Shown here piece by piece: positions 9,397 to 18,117 of a stretch of DNA of 64,000 bases. Numbering within the stretch: position 1 is the first letter of the stretch; every line of letters begins with the position of its first letter. The position numbers were made by a program, and so were the translations under genes. The notes under the pieces are model-generated. The model was not told the origin of the DNA. It searched no databases and worked only from the letters and a program-made list of their open reading frames with translations. The DNA is from Craterilacuibacter sinensis (lineage in GTDB: Bacteria > Pseudomonadota > Gammaproteobacteria > Burkholderiales > Chromobacteriaceae), in contig NZ_WSSB01000006.1 in NCBI RefSeq assembly GCF_009831765.1, positions 145,413 to 209,412 of the forward strand, in the 5' to 3' direction.

Positions 9397-9426
9397 TTGG
9401 TCAGAACGGCGCCATCCTGCTACACT
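9397..9426 (+). promoter_or_regulatory. Candidate sigma70 promoter for dbpA
   Basis: TTGGTC (9397-9402) and TACACT (9421-9426) are separated by 18 bp, a reasonable sigma70 pair. Transcription would begin near 9433, leaving about 27 bases before the GTG start at 9460 and excluding the upstream in-frame ATG at 9391. Confidence 0.45.
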
Positions 9427-9459
9427 CTGCGACCTTTCTATGTAGCGCGCCAAGTCATT

Positions 9460-10839
9460 GTGAACAAAACGGAATTTTCATCGCTGGGGCTGTCGGCCCC
9501 CTTGCTCTCCAATCTCGACGGTCTGGGTTACCACCAGATGACGCCTATCCAGGCACGCGCCTTGCCGGTGATCCTGTCCGGCGGCGACCTGATCGCGCAG
9601 GCCAAGACCGGCAGCGGCAAGACCGCGGCCTTCGGCCTGGGTTTGTTGTCGCGTATTAATCCGCGCTGGTTTGCCGTACAGGCGCTGGTGCTGTGCCCGA
9701 CCCGCGAGCTGGCAGACCAGGTGGCGCGCGAGATTCGCCGTCTGGCGCGCGCTATCGACAATATCAAGGTCGTGACCCTGACCGGCGGTACGCCCATGGG
9801 CCCACAGATCGGCTCCTTGTCCCACGGTGCCCATATCGTGGTTGGCACACCGGGCCGTCTGCATGACCATCTGTTCCGCGAAACGCTGGACCTGTCCAAG
9901 GTCGAGACGCTGGTGCTGGACGAGGCCGACCGCATGGTCGACATGGGTTTTTACGAAGAAATCACCGGCATCGTCGACGCTTGTGCCAAGAAACGCCAGA
10001 CCCTGCTGTTCTCGGCGACTTATCCGGACAATATCCGCAAGCTGGCTGCCCGTTTCCTGAAAAACCCCGAGCAGATCCGTCTGGAATCGCTGAATGATAC
10101 CTCGCGTATCGAACAGCGCTTTTACAAGGTCAGTCCCGAGGCGCGCATTTCGACGGTTGCTGCGGCGCTGGCCCACTTCCGTCCGGCTTCTACCCTGGTG
10201 TTTTGCAACACCAAGGAGCAGGTCAAGAATATGGCGCGTGACCTGACCGCCCAGGGCTTTTCCTCGCTGGCGCTGTATGGCGATCTGGAGCAGCGTGACC
10301 GCGACGAGATTCTGCTGCAGTTTGCCGCCGGTTGCGCCAGCGTGCTGGTGGCAACCGATGTAGCGGCACGTGGTCTGGATATCACTACGCTGGCCTGTGT
10401 CGTCAATGCCGACCTTGCACATGACCCGGAAATCCATATTCACCGTATCGGCCGTACCGGCCGCGGCCACGACAAGGGGCTGGCACTCAGTCTGGTCGTG
10501 CCTAGCGATGGCAAGCGTCTGGCCCAGATCGAAGTGCAGCAGCAAGGCCCGGCCAACTGGCGCGACGTCAAAGAGCTGGTGGCACAAGCTGCACCCGCCG
10601 CAGCGCCTGCCATGGCACTGATCTGCATGACCGGCGGCAAGAAAGACAAGATCCGCCCCGGGGACATTCTGGGCGCACTGACCGGCGACGCCGGTTTGCC
10701 GGGTGCAGCCATCGGCAAGATCAGCGTCAGCGACAATATCAGTTATGTCGCCATCGAGCGCTCGCGCGCCAAGGAAGCGCTGGCGCATCTGGACGGCGGC
10801 CGCGTCAAGGGCCGCAATGTGAAGGCGCGCCTGATTTAA
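9460..10839 (+). CDS. dbpA: ATP-dependent RNA helicase DbpA
   Basis: A DEAD-box helicase that acts on 23S rRNA hairpin 92 during 50S subunit assembly. From the GTG start the protein is 459 residues. The Q motif (MTPIQ), Walker A AKTGSGKT (48-55), PTREL, DEAD (154-157), SAT and HRIGRTGR follow in order. The C-terminal 75 residues (GGKKDKIRPGDILGALTG onward) match the DbpA RNA-binding domain, which separates it from RhlE/SrmB types. GTG 9460 is preferred to ATG 9391 because the family N terminus begins there and the best promoter overlaps the ATG. It is followed by a strong terminator. Confidence 0.94.
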   Translation: MNKTEFSSLGLSAPLLSNLDGLGYHQMTPIQARALPVILSGGDLIAQAKTGSGKTAAFGLGLLSRINPRWFAVQALVLCPTRELADQVAREIRRLARAIDNIKVVTLTGGTPMGPQIGSLSHGAHIVVGTPGRLHDHLFRETLDLSKVETLVLDEADRMVDMGFYEEITGIVDACAKKRQTLLFSATYPDNIRKLAARFLKNPEQIRLESLNDTSRIEQRFYKVSPEARISTVAAALAHFRPASTLVFCNTKEQVKNMARDLTAQGFSSLALYGDLEQRDRDEILLQFAAGCASVLVATDVAARGLDITTLACVVNADLAHDPEIHIHRIGRTGRGHDKGLALSLVVPSDGKRLAQIEVQQQGPANWRDVKELVAQAAPAAAPAMALICMTGGKKDKIRPGDILGALTGDAGLPGAAIGKISVSDNISYVAIERSRAKEALAHLDGGRVKGRNVKARLI

Positions 10840-10863
10840 GCTGAAAAGGCAGGCTGTAGTCAT

Positions 10864-10894
10864 AAGGGAAGGTGCCTGGCACCTTCCCTTTTTT
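10864..10894 (+). terminator. Intrinsic terminator between dbpA and the MATE gene
   Basis: AAGGGAAGGTGCC (10864-10876) and GGCACCTTCCCTT (10878-10890) form a near-perfect inverted repeat followed by TTTT. It lies 24 bp after dbpA and just before the end of the convergent MATE gene. Confidence 0.85.
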
Positions 10895-10899
10895 GCATC

Positions 10900-12273
10900 T
10901 CAGACGGTTTGCAGGGCCGGCTCTGTGCCGGCCAGTATTTGCATCTGGCGCCATAGCACGATGCCGACCCAGCAGGCCACGAGCAGGTTGACAACAGGCA
11001 TGGCCAGCCAGACACCGTTAAGCCCCCACCATAAAGGCAGGCTGTAGAGTGCCGGCAGCAGCAGTACGGTTTTTGCCAGCGTGGCCAGTAGTGCCGGCCG
11101 TGTCAGCGCCATCGCCTGCAAGGCAATGATGCCCAGAATCACCAGGCCGTCAAAAGGCAGTGCCAAAAGGTGCAGGCGCAGCGCATGGCTGCCGGCGGCC
11201 AGCAAGACAGGGTCGCTCGCGGCAAACAAGCCGGCGATGGCATCGGCCCATAGCTGGATGATCAGCCAGACGGCGATGCCGCCTCCGACCACAACGGTGA
11301 GCGCATAGCGCAAAATGGCATGAGCCTGGCGCGGCTGTGCTGCGCCTATGGCCTGCCCCAGCAGGGGCTGGATGCCGACGGCCAGCCCATGGGCGAGCAG
11401 GGTGAATACCGTTTCGGTGTAACCGGCTACCGCATAGGCCGCCACGCCCGTGTCGGCATCGTAAATCAGTAGTTGCCAGTTGTGCAGCAATAACACCAGC
11501 GCCAGATTCAGCTCCATCAGCAGGCTGGACAGCCCGAGTCTGGCCATATCGGCCAAGTGCCATCCAAGGCGGACGACCCTGAGCGTAGTCAGGCGCAGCC
11601 GTGCATAGGGCGAGAAGAAATAGGCGAGGGTAAAGCCCAGCATCAGGCTCTGAGAAATCAGCGTCGCCTGGGCCGAGCCGGCCAGACCATGGCCCAGTAC
11701 GCCGACAAAGAGATAGTCCAGCGTGATGTTGCTGAGGGTTGCCAGCACCAGTAGCGTGGTGGCCAGGCGCGGGCGGCCATCGTTGCGCAGCAGGTAGCTG
11801 GCCAGAATCTGGCCGCATACCAGCACGCTGCCGCCCAGCATCCACTGCAGATAGTCATGGGTCTGGCGGTATAGCTCGGCTTCGCCTGCCGCCCCCAGTG
11901 CACGCAGCAGCGGTTCGAGCAAGTAGAGGCCGGTGCAGGACAAAACAAGACCCAGCAGTGCCAGCATCCACAAGGCGGCAGCCAGTACCTGGGCGGCCTC
12001 GCCATGCTTGCCTGCACCTTGCAAAATGGCAATGCGCGTGGCCGCACCCATGCTCAGCATGGCACCCAGACCGATTTGTACCATTACCAGCGGATAAGCC
12101 AGATTGATGGCTGCCAAGCCGACGCTGCCTACATAGTGACCGACAAAAATGCCGTCCACGACCACATACAGGCCGGTCACCAGCATGGCCAGTATCGAAG
12201 GCAGGGCATAAGTCCAGAAGCGGCGTGCCAGTGTGGCATCGCGCGGCATTTCGGCTAGCGTCGGATCGGGCAT
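10900..12273 (-). CDS. MATE family efflux transporter
   Basis: A 457-residue inner-membrane protein with about twelve transmembrane helices arranged as two homologous halves, typical of the MatE family of sodium- or proton-coupled multidrug exporters. The N-terminal half contains GIFVGHYVGSVGLAAINLAYP, near the family pattern for helix 1-2, and the second half repeats an AVAGYTETVFTLLAHGLAVG equivalent. Substrate cannot be predicted. It is monocistronic, convergent with dbpA and divergent from the TSUP gene. Confidence 0.9.
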   Translation of the reverse strand: MPDPTLAEMPRDATLARRFWTYALPSILAMLVTGLYVVVDGIFVGHYVGSVGLAAINLAYPLVMVQIGLGAMLSMGAATRIAILQGAGKHGEAAQVLAAALWMLALLGLVLSCTGLYLLEPLLRALGAAGEAELYRQTHDYLQWMLGGSVLVCGQILASYLLRNDGRPRLATTLLVLATLSNITLDYLFVGVLGHGLAGSAQATLISQSLMLGFTLAYFFSPYARLRLTTLRVVRLGWHLADMARLGLSSLLMELNLALVLLLHNWQLLIYDADTGVAAYAVAGYTETVFTLLAHGLAVGIQPLLGQAIGAAQPRQAHAILRYALTVVVGGGIAVWLIIQLWADAIAGLFAASDPVLLAAGSHALRLHLLALPFDGLVILGIIALQAMALTRPALLATLAKTVLLLPALYSLPLWWGLNGVWLAMPVVNLLVACWVGIVLWRQMQILAGTEPALQTV

Positions 12274-12442
12274 TGCGGATTGTTATCGAAAAAAAGCGAG
12301 CGCATTTTATAGCGCGTATGGCCGGTGCCCGCCTTGTGTTAGCGCAAAGCCTGAATGCACATGCTTAATGCCGTATTGATTAAAACCAAGCAATATTAAA
12401 CTCAATTACATACAATGCGGGCTCGGTTCATGGGAGTTTCAT

Positions 12443-13204
12443 GTGTTTACCCTTGCATTTTTATGTGTATTTGCCTTTATGGCAGGTCTGATCGATGCCG
12501 CAGTCGGCGGTGGCGGCCTGATCCAGATTCCGGCGCTGTTCAATATCCTGCCCAATACCTCGGCCGCCACACTGTTCGGTACCAATAAGTTTGCCTCGGC
12601 GGTGGGCACGCTGTCGGCGGCACGCAGCTACCTCAAGCGCGTCAAGCTGCCATGGCGTCTGGTGCTGCCGGCCGCTTGCGCCGCCTTTGCCATGTCGTTT
12701 GCCGGTGCGGCGACGGTCAGCTTTTTGCCTAAAGACATCTTGCGGCCCATGGTGCTGCTGCTGCTGATCGTGATGGCGGTATATACGCTATGGAAAAAGG
12801 ATTTCGGCCAGTTGCACAAGCCGGTGACAATAGGGCGGCGCGAGATGCTGGTCGGCCTGCTGATTGGCGGCGCCATCGGCTTTTACGATGGCCTGTTCGG
12901 GCCGGGTACCGGCAGCTTTCTGATGTTCCTGTTTATCCGCTTTTTTGCCTTTGATTTTCTGCACGCTTCGGCCGCGGCCAAGGTGGTCAATCTGTCGACC
13001 AATGCGGCGGCCTTGCTGTTTTTCATCCCCAGCGGCAATGTGCTGTTCGGTTTTGCGCTGCCTATGGCCGTCTGCAATATGGCCGGTGCCATGGTCGGTA
13101 CTCATATTGCGCTGAAAAAAGGTGCCGGTTTTGTGCGTATCCTGTTTCTGATCCTGACCAGCGTGCTGATCAGCAAACTGGGCTGGGATACTTTTAATTC
13201 CTAG
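12443..13204 (+). CDS. TSUP family (TauE/SafE) membrane transporter
   Basis: A 253-residue protein with about eight transmembrane helices in two repeats. Each repeat carries the TSUP glycine-rich signature: GLIDAAVGGGGLIQIPAL near residues 15-32 and GFYDGLFGPGTGSFLMF near residues 145-165. Members move sulfite, sulfoacetate or other organic anions across the inner membrane; the substrate here is unknown. Translation starts at GTG 12443 with GGGAG six bases upstream; the ATG two bases earlier is out of frame. The 169-bp divergent gap to the MATE gene is AT-rich and contains a TACAAT at 12411-12416 that may be its -10. Confidence 0.88.
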   Translation: MFTLAFLCVFAFMAGLIDAAVGGGGLIQIPALFNILPNTSAATLFGTNKFASAVGTLSAARSYLKRVKLPWRLVLPAACAAFAMSFAGAATVSFLPKDILRPMVLLLLIVMAVYTLWKKDFGQLHKPVTIGRREMLVGLLIGGAIGFYDGLFGPGTGSFLMFLFIRFFAFDFLHASAAAKVVNLSTNAAALLFFIPSGNVLFGFALPMAVCNMAGAMVGTHIALKKGAGFVRILFLILTSVLISKLGWDTFNS

Positions 13205-13219
13205 TGCGCTTGGCCGCAG

Positions 13220-13252
13220 AACGCTTTCGTGCCCTCAGGGCACGAAAGCGTT
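13220..13252. terminator. Perfect 15-bp inverted repeat between convergent genes
   Basis: AACGCTTTCGTGCCC (13220-13234) pairs without mismatch with 13238-13252 around TCA. It sits between the convergent TSUP and permease genes. No T run follows on either strand, so it is terminator-like rather than canonical. Confidence 0.6.
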
Positions 13253-13267
13253 CCATGCTGCGCAAGT

Positions 13268-14809
13268 TCAGGGCCGTTCCAGCTCCTTTTCAATCTCGCG
13301 TATATGCGCCTGATGCTGCGCAATGCGGGCACCAACCGGCGGGCCCTTGAAGCGATTTCTGACTCCCAGTACAAACCAGAAAAATCCCAGAACAATCAGC
13401 AGGGCTACGGTGATGTAGAGCACTTTCTCGTTTGGCGGCTGGATGCCGACAAAAGCCAGCACCACGCCGCCTATGGTGGCCAGTACGGCGACCGGGCGTG
13501 ACCAGCTATAGAGATTGAACGGGCCCTTATGCGCCCAGTGCTTGCCTTCTGCAAAAAATCCGGCGGCGATCGGCAACACATAGGAGATATACAGCAGCAC
13601 GGCGCTGGCGGTAGACAGCACGATAAAGGCGTCACCATACAAGGTGGCGGCGATGGCCAGCACGGCGCTGACCCAGATCGCGGCGCCCGGCGTGCGATGC
13701 TGGGGATGCACTTGTTTGAGCTGGTGCGAGAAGGGCAGGCCGCCATCGCGCGCAAAAGCGTAGACCATGCGCGAGGTCGAGGTCAGGCAGGCCAGACCGC
13801 AGATATAGTTGACGACAAACACGCCTATGCCCAGCGCCACCTGCAACCCTCTGGGTAGCAGCGACAGCAAGGCCGAGAACACCCCCATCCCCTGTTTGAC
13901 GCCATCGGCGATATTCGGCAGCGCCAGCACGAACACCGACACCAGGATGTAGCCGAACAGCGCCGACCACAGTACCGCCAGCATGATGCCCTTGGGTACA
14001 TTGATGGCGGCGTGGCGGGTTTCTTCCGAGGTATGCGCCGAGGCGTCGTAGCCGGTCAGTGTATACACGGTCAGCAGCAATCCGGACAGGAACACCAGCA
14101 AGGGGCTGCTGTTTTGCGGCCACAGGCTGCCTTCGGCGCCGGTGAAATTGGTGAAGGTAAACAGTCGGGTGAAATCCAGCGGCCCGGGTGCATAGATCAG
14201 CAGCGAGACCGTCAGCACCAGCGACACGAAAAATATCAAATAACCGGACAGGTCGGTCAGGCGGGTGGTGGCCTTGATGCCCTGATGGTTGAGCCAGGCC
14301 TGCGACAGGGTGATGGCCGCGATGAACAGGGTCTGGTGTGTCCAGGTCAGGCTGGCTGGGTCTATGCCCAAAAGCGGGGCGATCAGCGTCTTGAAGAAGG
14401 GGTCGTAGACGCCGAAGTTGACCGAGGCGACCACGAAGATCAGGCCCAAGAGGTTGAACCATGCCGTGGTCCAGCCATAGCCGCGTCCGCCGAGAATCGA
14501 GCTCCAGTGATAGAGGCCGCCGGCGGTCGGATAGGCCGAGGCGATCTGTGCCATGGCAGCTGCGACCAGCAGCACGAACATCGAGCCGACGATCCAGCCG
14601 ATGCCGACCGAGGCGCCACCGCCGGCCGACAGCGCGGCCGGGAAGGCGGTGATGCCGCCGGCGAGGATGCAGATAATGGAAAACGAAATCGCGAAATTGG
14701 AAAATCCGCTCATGCGCCGCGCCAGTTCCTGCGCGTAACCCATGCTGTGCAGCAACTTCTCGTCCTCGTTTAACGGCGTTGTGGTGTCGTGTCCGGCTTG
14801 ATGTTTCAT
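13268..14809 (-). CDS. APC-family amino acid/amine permease
   Basis: A 513-residue inner-membrane permease with about twelve helices of the amino acid-polyamine-organocation superfamily. The GFSNFAISFSIICILAGGIT helix 1 and the SAYPTAGGLYHWSS segment resemble GABA and polyamine permeases. It is the last gene of the operon running from 19484 to 13268. Its ATG overlaps the stop of the PuuD-like gene by four bases, and GGAG precedes it. Uptake of the amine or amino alcohol degraded by the upstream enzymes is the likely role; this is inferred from position, as the substrate-binding residues are not diagnostic. Confidence 0.88.
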   Translation of the reverse strand: MKHQAGHDTTTPLNEDEKLLHSMGYAQELARRMSGFSNFAISFSIICILAGGITAFPAALSAGGGASVGIGWIVGSMFVLLVAAAMAQIASAYPTAGGLYHWSSILGGRGYGWTTAWFNLLGLIFVVASVNFGVYDPFFKTLIAPLLGIDPASLTWTHQTLFIAAITLSQAWLNHQGIKATTRLTDLSGYLIFFVSLVLTVSLLIYAPGPLDFTRLFTFTNFTGAEGSLWPQNSSPLLVFLSGLLLTVYTLTGYDASAHTSEETRHAAINVPKGIMLAVLWSALFGYILVSVFVLALPNIADGVKQGMGVFSALLSLLPRGLQVALGIGVFVVNYICGLACLTSTSRMVYAFARDGGLPFSHQLKQVHPQHRTPGAAIWVSAVLAIAATLYGDAFIVLSTASAVLLYISYVLPIAAGFFAEGKHWAHKGPFNLYSWSRPVAVLATIGGVVLAFVGIQPPNEKVLYITVALLIVLGFFWFVLGVRNRFKGPPVGARIAQHQAHIREIEKELERP

Positions 14810-15570
14810 GGGTGTTCTCCGTGAGCGCTGTCGGCGCAGCCGCCGGCACGATGCCGGCGCTGTTTGCCCAATCGCACGATTTCGTCAAACAGGGCCTGCT
14901 GGCGTGCGTCCGTGCCGGCCGTCAGTTCGGGGTGCCATTGCACCGCAAGCAGTTCGGGACAATCTGTCATGATCAGCGCCTCGACCACCCCGTCGTCCGC
15001 CCAGGCAATGGCCTGCAAGCCCTGCCCCAGAGTCGCGGCCGCTTGGTGGTGCCAGGAGTGCGCGTGAATGCGGGTCTCGCCTAGCAGTGCCGCCAGCGCA
15101 CTGTCTGGCGCGACGTTGATCGGGTGCGGTGTCGCGCTGCGCTCGGCGCTGCGGTGGGCGACAAGCTCGCCGACCACGTCGGGCAGGTGCGGATGGAGTG
15201 TGCCGCCATGCGCGACATTGAGTAGCTGCAGGCCGCGGCAGATCGCCAGGGTCGGGCAGTGCAGGGCCACGGCTGCGCGCGCCAGCGCCAGTTCTGTGCG
15301 GTCGCGTGCCGGATTGATGCCATACAGCGTGTCGTGGGTCAGACCGGTGTGTTCGGGGGCGATGTCGCCGCCACCGATTAGCACCAGCGCGTCCAGACGC
15401 TGAATCCAGCCCTGTGCCCAGCGTCCGGCGTCATCCGCCGCCGTATGCGGCAGCAGCACCGGCACTCCGCCGGCACGTGCCACCGCATCGATGTATTCGG
15501 ACGGGGTGTGCGGCCCGTGGCCGGCAGCGGCCGGATAGGTGGTCAGCCCGACCAGCACCGGCTCAGTCAT
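14806..15570 (-). CDS. PuuD-like gamma-glutamyl amide hydrolase
   Basis: A class I glutamine amidotransferase-like hydrolase, 254 residues, of the PuuD group. PuuD splits gamma-glutamyl-GABA into glutamate and GABA. The catalytic triad is visible: nucleophile Cys111 in AICRGLQLLNVAHGG, and His213 and Glu215 in VQWHPE. The GGGDI strand at 67-70 is also typical. The ATG chosen overlaps the alcohol dehydrogenase end by eight bases; the open frame 25 codons further upstream lies within that gene. In this operon it would release glutamate and the oxidised product from a gamma-glutamyl amide. It could act on gamma-glutamylglycine if the pathway starts from ethanolamine. Confidence 0.9.
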   Translation of the reverse strand: MTEPVLVGLTTYPAAAGHGPHTPSEYIDAVARAGGVPVLLPHTAADDAGRWAQGWIQRLDALVLIGGGDIAPEHTGLTHDTLYGINPARDRTELALARAAVALHCPTLAICRGLQLLNVAHGGTLHPHLPDVVGELVAHRSAERSATPHPINVAPDSALAALLGETRIHAHSWHHQAAATLGQGLQAIAWADDGVVEALIMTDCPELLAVQWHPELTAGTDARQQALFDEIVRLGKQRRHRAGGCADSAHGEHP

Positions 15571-16729
15571 GGAGTCGCCCCGCGATGGCATGGCGGAACA
15601 GGGCGCTGTAGTCGCCGGGGGTGAGCGGGCATGGATTGCCGCCATCGCTGGGGTCGGCCTTGGCCATGGAGCCGATTTCCCCGGCGCGCGCCTCGTTCAG
15701 GCCGATATCGCCAAGGCTGTGCGGAATGCCGGCTTCGCGGCGCAGCGTCAGCACCCATTGCAGCACGGCATCGTAGCCGCTGCCCGGCAGGTCCAATATG
15801 CGAGCCAGATGCAGCATCTTGTCTTCGATCGCGGGGCGGTTGCGCTGCATCACATAGGGCAGCAGGATGGCATTGGCCAGGCCGTGATGGATGTCGAACA
15901 CCGCACCTATCGGATGCGCCAGCGCATGCACCGCGCCCAGTCCCTTCTGGAAGGCGGTCGCCCCCATCATCGAGGCGGCCAGCATCTGGCTGCGCGCCTC
16001 GATATCGCTGCCATCCCTGACCGCGCGCAGCAAGAAGCCGTGTACCAGACGCATGCCTTCCAGCGCGATGCCGTCGGCCATCGGGTGGTAGCCTGGCGCG
16101 CAGTAGGCTTCGAAATTGTGCACCAGCGCGTCGATGCCGGTGGCGGCAGTCAGGCGCGGGGGCAGGCCGGTGGTCAGCTCCGGGTCGGCCAGCACCCGGG
16201 ATGGCAGCATTGCCGGATGGAAGATGATGACCTTGCGCTGTGCCGCCTCGTCTATGATCAGCGCGGCGCGCCCGACTTCGGAGCCGGTGCCGGCAGTGGT
16301 CGGGATGGCAATCACCGGCAGCATGGCCGCCGTGTCGACGCGTTTCCAGTTGTCTCCTACATCCTCGAAGTCCCACAGCGGGCGGGTCTGCCCCGCCATC
16401 AGCGCCACCGTCTTGCCCACGTCCAGCGCGCTGCCGCCACCGATGGCGATCACGCCGTCGTGCGCGCCGGCTTTGAGTGCCGCCACGCCGGCATCCACAT
16501 CGCGCAGGGCCGGGTTGGGATGCAGTTCGTGAAACAGCGCGTGCGCGATCCCGGCTGCGGCCAGCACCTCCACCAGCTTTTGCACCGGTGGCAAGGCGGC
16601 AAGCCCAGCGTCGGTGACAAGTAGCGGCCTGTGCATGCCAAGTTCGGCGCACAGGATGGGCAGTTCGCTGATGCGCCCGGCACCAAAGCGGATGGTGGTC
16701 GGGTAGTTCCAGTTGCCGGCAAGCGTCAT
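15563..16729 (-). CDS. Iron-containing (group III) alcohol dehydrogenase
   Basis: A 388-residue NAD(P)-dependent group III alcohol dehydrogenase. The dinucleotide motif GGGSALD is at 97-103. The four metal ligands are intact at the family spacing: Asp200 and His204 (DALVHNFEA), His268 and His282 (HALAHPIG ... DIHHGLANA). An AAAGG site lies eight bases before the ATG. It is two bases downstream of the aldehyde dehydrogenase gene and overlaps the hydrolase gene. No such enzyme belongs to the E. coli putrescine Puu pathway, so its presence suggests that the gamma-glutamylated substrate carries a hydroxyl group. Succinic-semialdehyde reductase activity is an alternative. Confidence 0.9.
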   Translation of the reverse strand: MTLAGNWNYPTTIRFGAGRISELPILCAELGMHRPLLVTDAGLAALPPVQKLVEVLAAAGIAHALFHELHPNPALRDVDAGVAALKAGAHDGVIAIGGGSALDVGKTVALMAGQTRPLWDFEDVGDNWKRVDTAAMLPVIAIPTTAGTGSEVGRAALIIDEAAQRKVIIFHPAMLPSRVLADPELTTGLPPRLTAATGIDALVHNFEAYCAPGYHPMADGIALEGMRLVHGFLLRAVRDGSDIEARSQMLAASMMGATAFQKGLGAVHALAHPIGAVFDIHHGLANAILLPYVMQRNRPAIEDKMLHLARILDLPGSGYDAVLQWVLTLRREAGIPHSLGDIGLNEARAGEIGSMAKADPSDGGNPCPLTPGDYSALFRHAIAGRLHD

Positions 16730-16731
16730 CG

Positions 16732-18117
16732 TCAGCCTTTCAGATGGAAGGATTTAATGCGGGTCAGCTGCGCGTAGCCTAAGCAGGACAGCGAGATGCC
16801 GCGCCCGCTGTCCTTGACCCCGGTCCACGCCAGTGCCGGGTCCAGATAGTCGCAGCGGTTCATGAACACGGTGCCGGTTTCCAGTTGCGTGCCCAGACGG
16901 ATGGCCGCGTCCTCGTCGCGGGTCCACAGCGAGGCAGTCAGGCCGTAGCGGCTGTCGTTCATCAGTTGTAGCGCTTCGGCGTCATCCGCCACCGGCATGA
17001 TGCCGACCACCGGGCCGAAGCTCTCTTCATGCATCACCCGCATGCTGTGGTTCACATCGACCAAAACCTGTGGCGCGAGATAGGCGCTGCCGGGTGCATC
17101 GGCAGAAAAAAGAGCAGGGTCTATTAGCGCGCGCGCGCCTTGCGCGACAGCTTCGCGTATCTGCTCGCGCACGAATTCTGCCGCTGATGCGCGCACCATC
17201 GGGCCCAGCGTGGTCTCCGTCTCCAGGGGGTTTCCCAGCCGGTATTGCAGGGACTGCGCGACAAAGCCGTCGACAAAACGCGGGTAGAGTGCGGCTTCTA
17301 CATAAATGCGCTCGATGCCGCAACACGACTGGCCGGCATTAAAAAAGGCGCCGTCGACCAGATTCTCCACTGCAGCATCCAGATCGGCATCGGCACGCAC
17401 ATAGGCTGCATCCTTGCCGCCCAGCTCCAGCCCTGTGCCGATAAAGCGTCCGGCGGCAGCGCGCTCGATGGCGCGGCCACCCTCGACCGAGCCGGTAAAA
17501 GCGACAAAATCCACCCCCGCATCGGCCACGAGCGCCAGAGTGGACGCATGGTCCAGATGCAGATACTGGAATGCCCCCTCGGGCAGGCCGGCCGCGGCAA
17601 AGGCATCGGCCAGAATTTCGGCCGCCAGCGGCGTCTGGCTGGAGTGCTTGAGCAGCACCGTGTTGCCGGCGGCCAGCGCCGGAATCAGGCTGTTGAGCGC
17701 AGTCAGAAACGGGTAATTCCACGGTGCCAGTATCAGCACGGTACCCAGCGCCTCGCGCCGCATGAAATGGATCAGGCCGGACACCGGCTCGGGACGAATG
17801 TCGGCCAGCGCCTCGCGGGCGATGGCCAGCATATGGCGGGCGCGCTCGGCCAGACCGCGCACCTCGAAGGGCGAGTGCGCGATCGGGCGTCCGATCTGGC
17901 GGGTGATGGAGTCGGCAATGCGCGCCTTGTCCGCCACCAGCGCATCCACGGCGCGCCCTAGCAGCGCCAGCCTTTCCTCCAGTGGCAAACAGGCCCATGC
18001 ACGGCGGGCGGCACGGGCTGACACCAGCGCCTGCCTGATCTGTGCCGCGCTGGCGTAGTCTCGCGTCAGCAGCACCTTGCCGTCTATTGGCGAGATAACA
18101 TCAAAATGCGTTTTCAT
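16732..18117 (-). CDS. NAD(P)-dependent aldehyde dehydrogenase
   Basis: A 461-residue aldehyde dehydrogenase. The oxyanion asparagine is Asn134 (PWNYPF), the general base Glu231 lies in ELGGKD, and the nucleophile is Cys265 in FNAGQSCCGIE. A longer frame of 23 codons runs into the upstream synthetase gene, but the ATG at 18117 has GAGG eight bases before it and shares its A with the synthetase stop (TGATG), indicating coupling. In the operon it should oxidise the gamma-glutamyl aldehyde to a carboxylate, the PuuC-equivalent step. The exact aldehyde is inferred from context. Confidence 0.9.
   Translation of the reverse strand: MKTHFDVISPIDGKVLLTRDYASAAQIRQALVSARAARRAWACLPLEERLALLGRAVDALVADKARIADSITRQIGRPIAHSPFEVRGLAERARHMLAIAREALADIRPEPVSGLIHFMRREALGTVLILAPWNYPFLTALNSLIPALAAGNTVLLKHSSQTPLAAEILADAFAAAGLPEGAFQYLHLDHASTLALVADAGVDFVAFTGSVEGGRAIERAAAGRFIGTGLELGGKDAAYVRADADLDAAVENLVDGAFFNAGQSCCGIERIYVEAALYPRFVDGFVAQSLQYRLGNPLETETTLGPMVRASAAEFVREQIREAVAQGARALIDPALFSADAPGSAYLAPQVLVDVNHSMRVMHEESFGPVVGIMPVADDAEALQLMNDSRYGLTASLWTRDEDAAIRLGTQLETGTVFMNRCDYLDPALAWTGVKDSGRGISLSCLGYAQLTRIKSFHLKG

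Noticed and set aside
9478..10863. Minus-strand open frame of 461 codons opposite dbpA
   Set aside because: Shadow of the helicase gene; composition is Gln/His/Arg-rich without family features.
10890..10910. Neisseria-type DNA uptake sequence
   Set aside because: Only near-matches to GCCGTCTGAA or its complement were noticed (for example near 10898 and 28096); no exact or repeated copies were seen.
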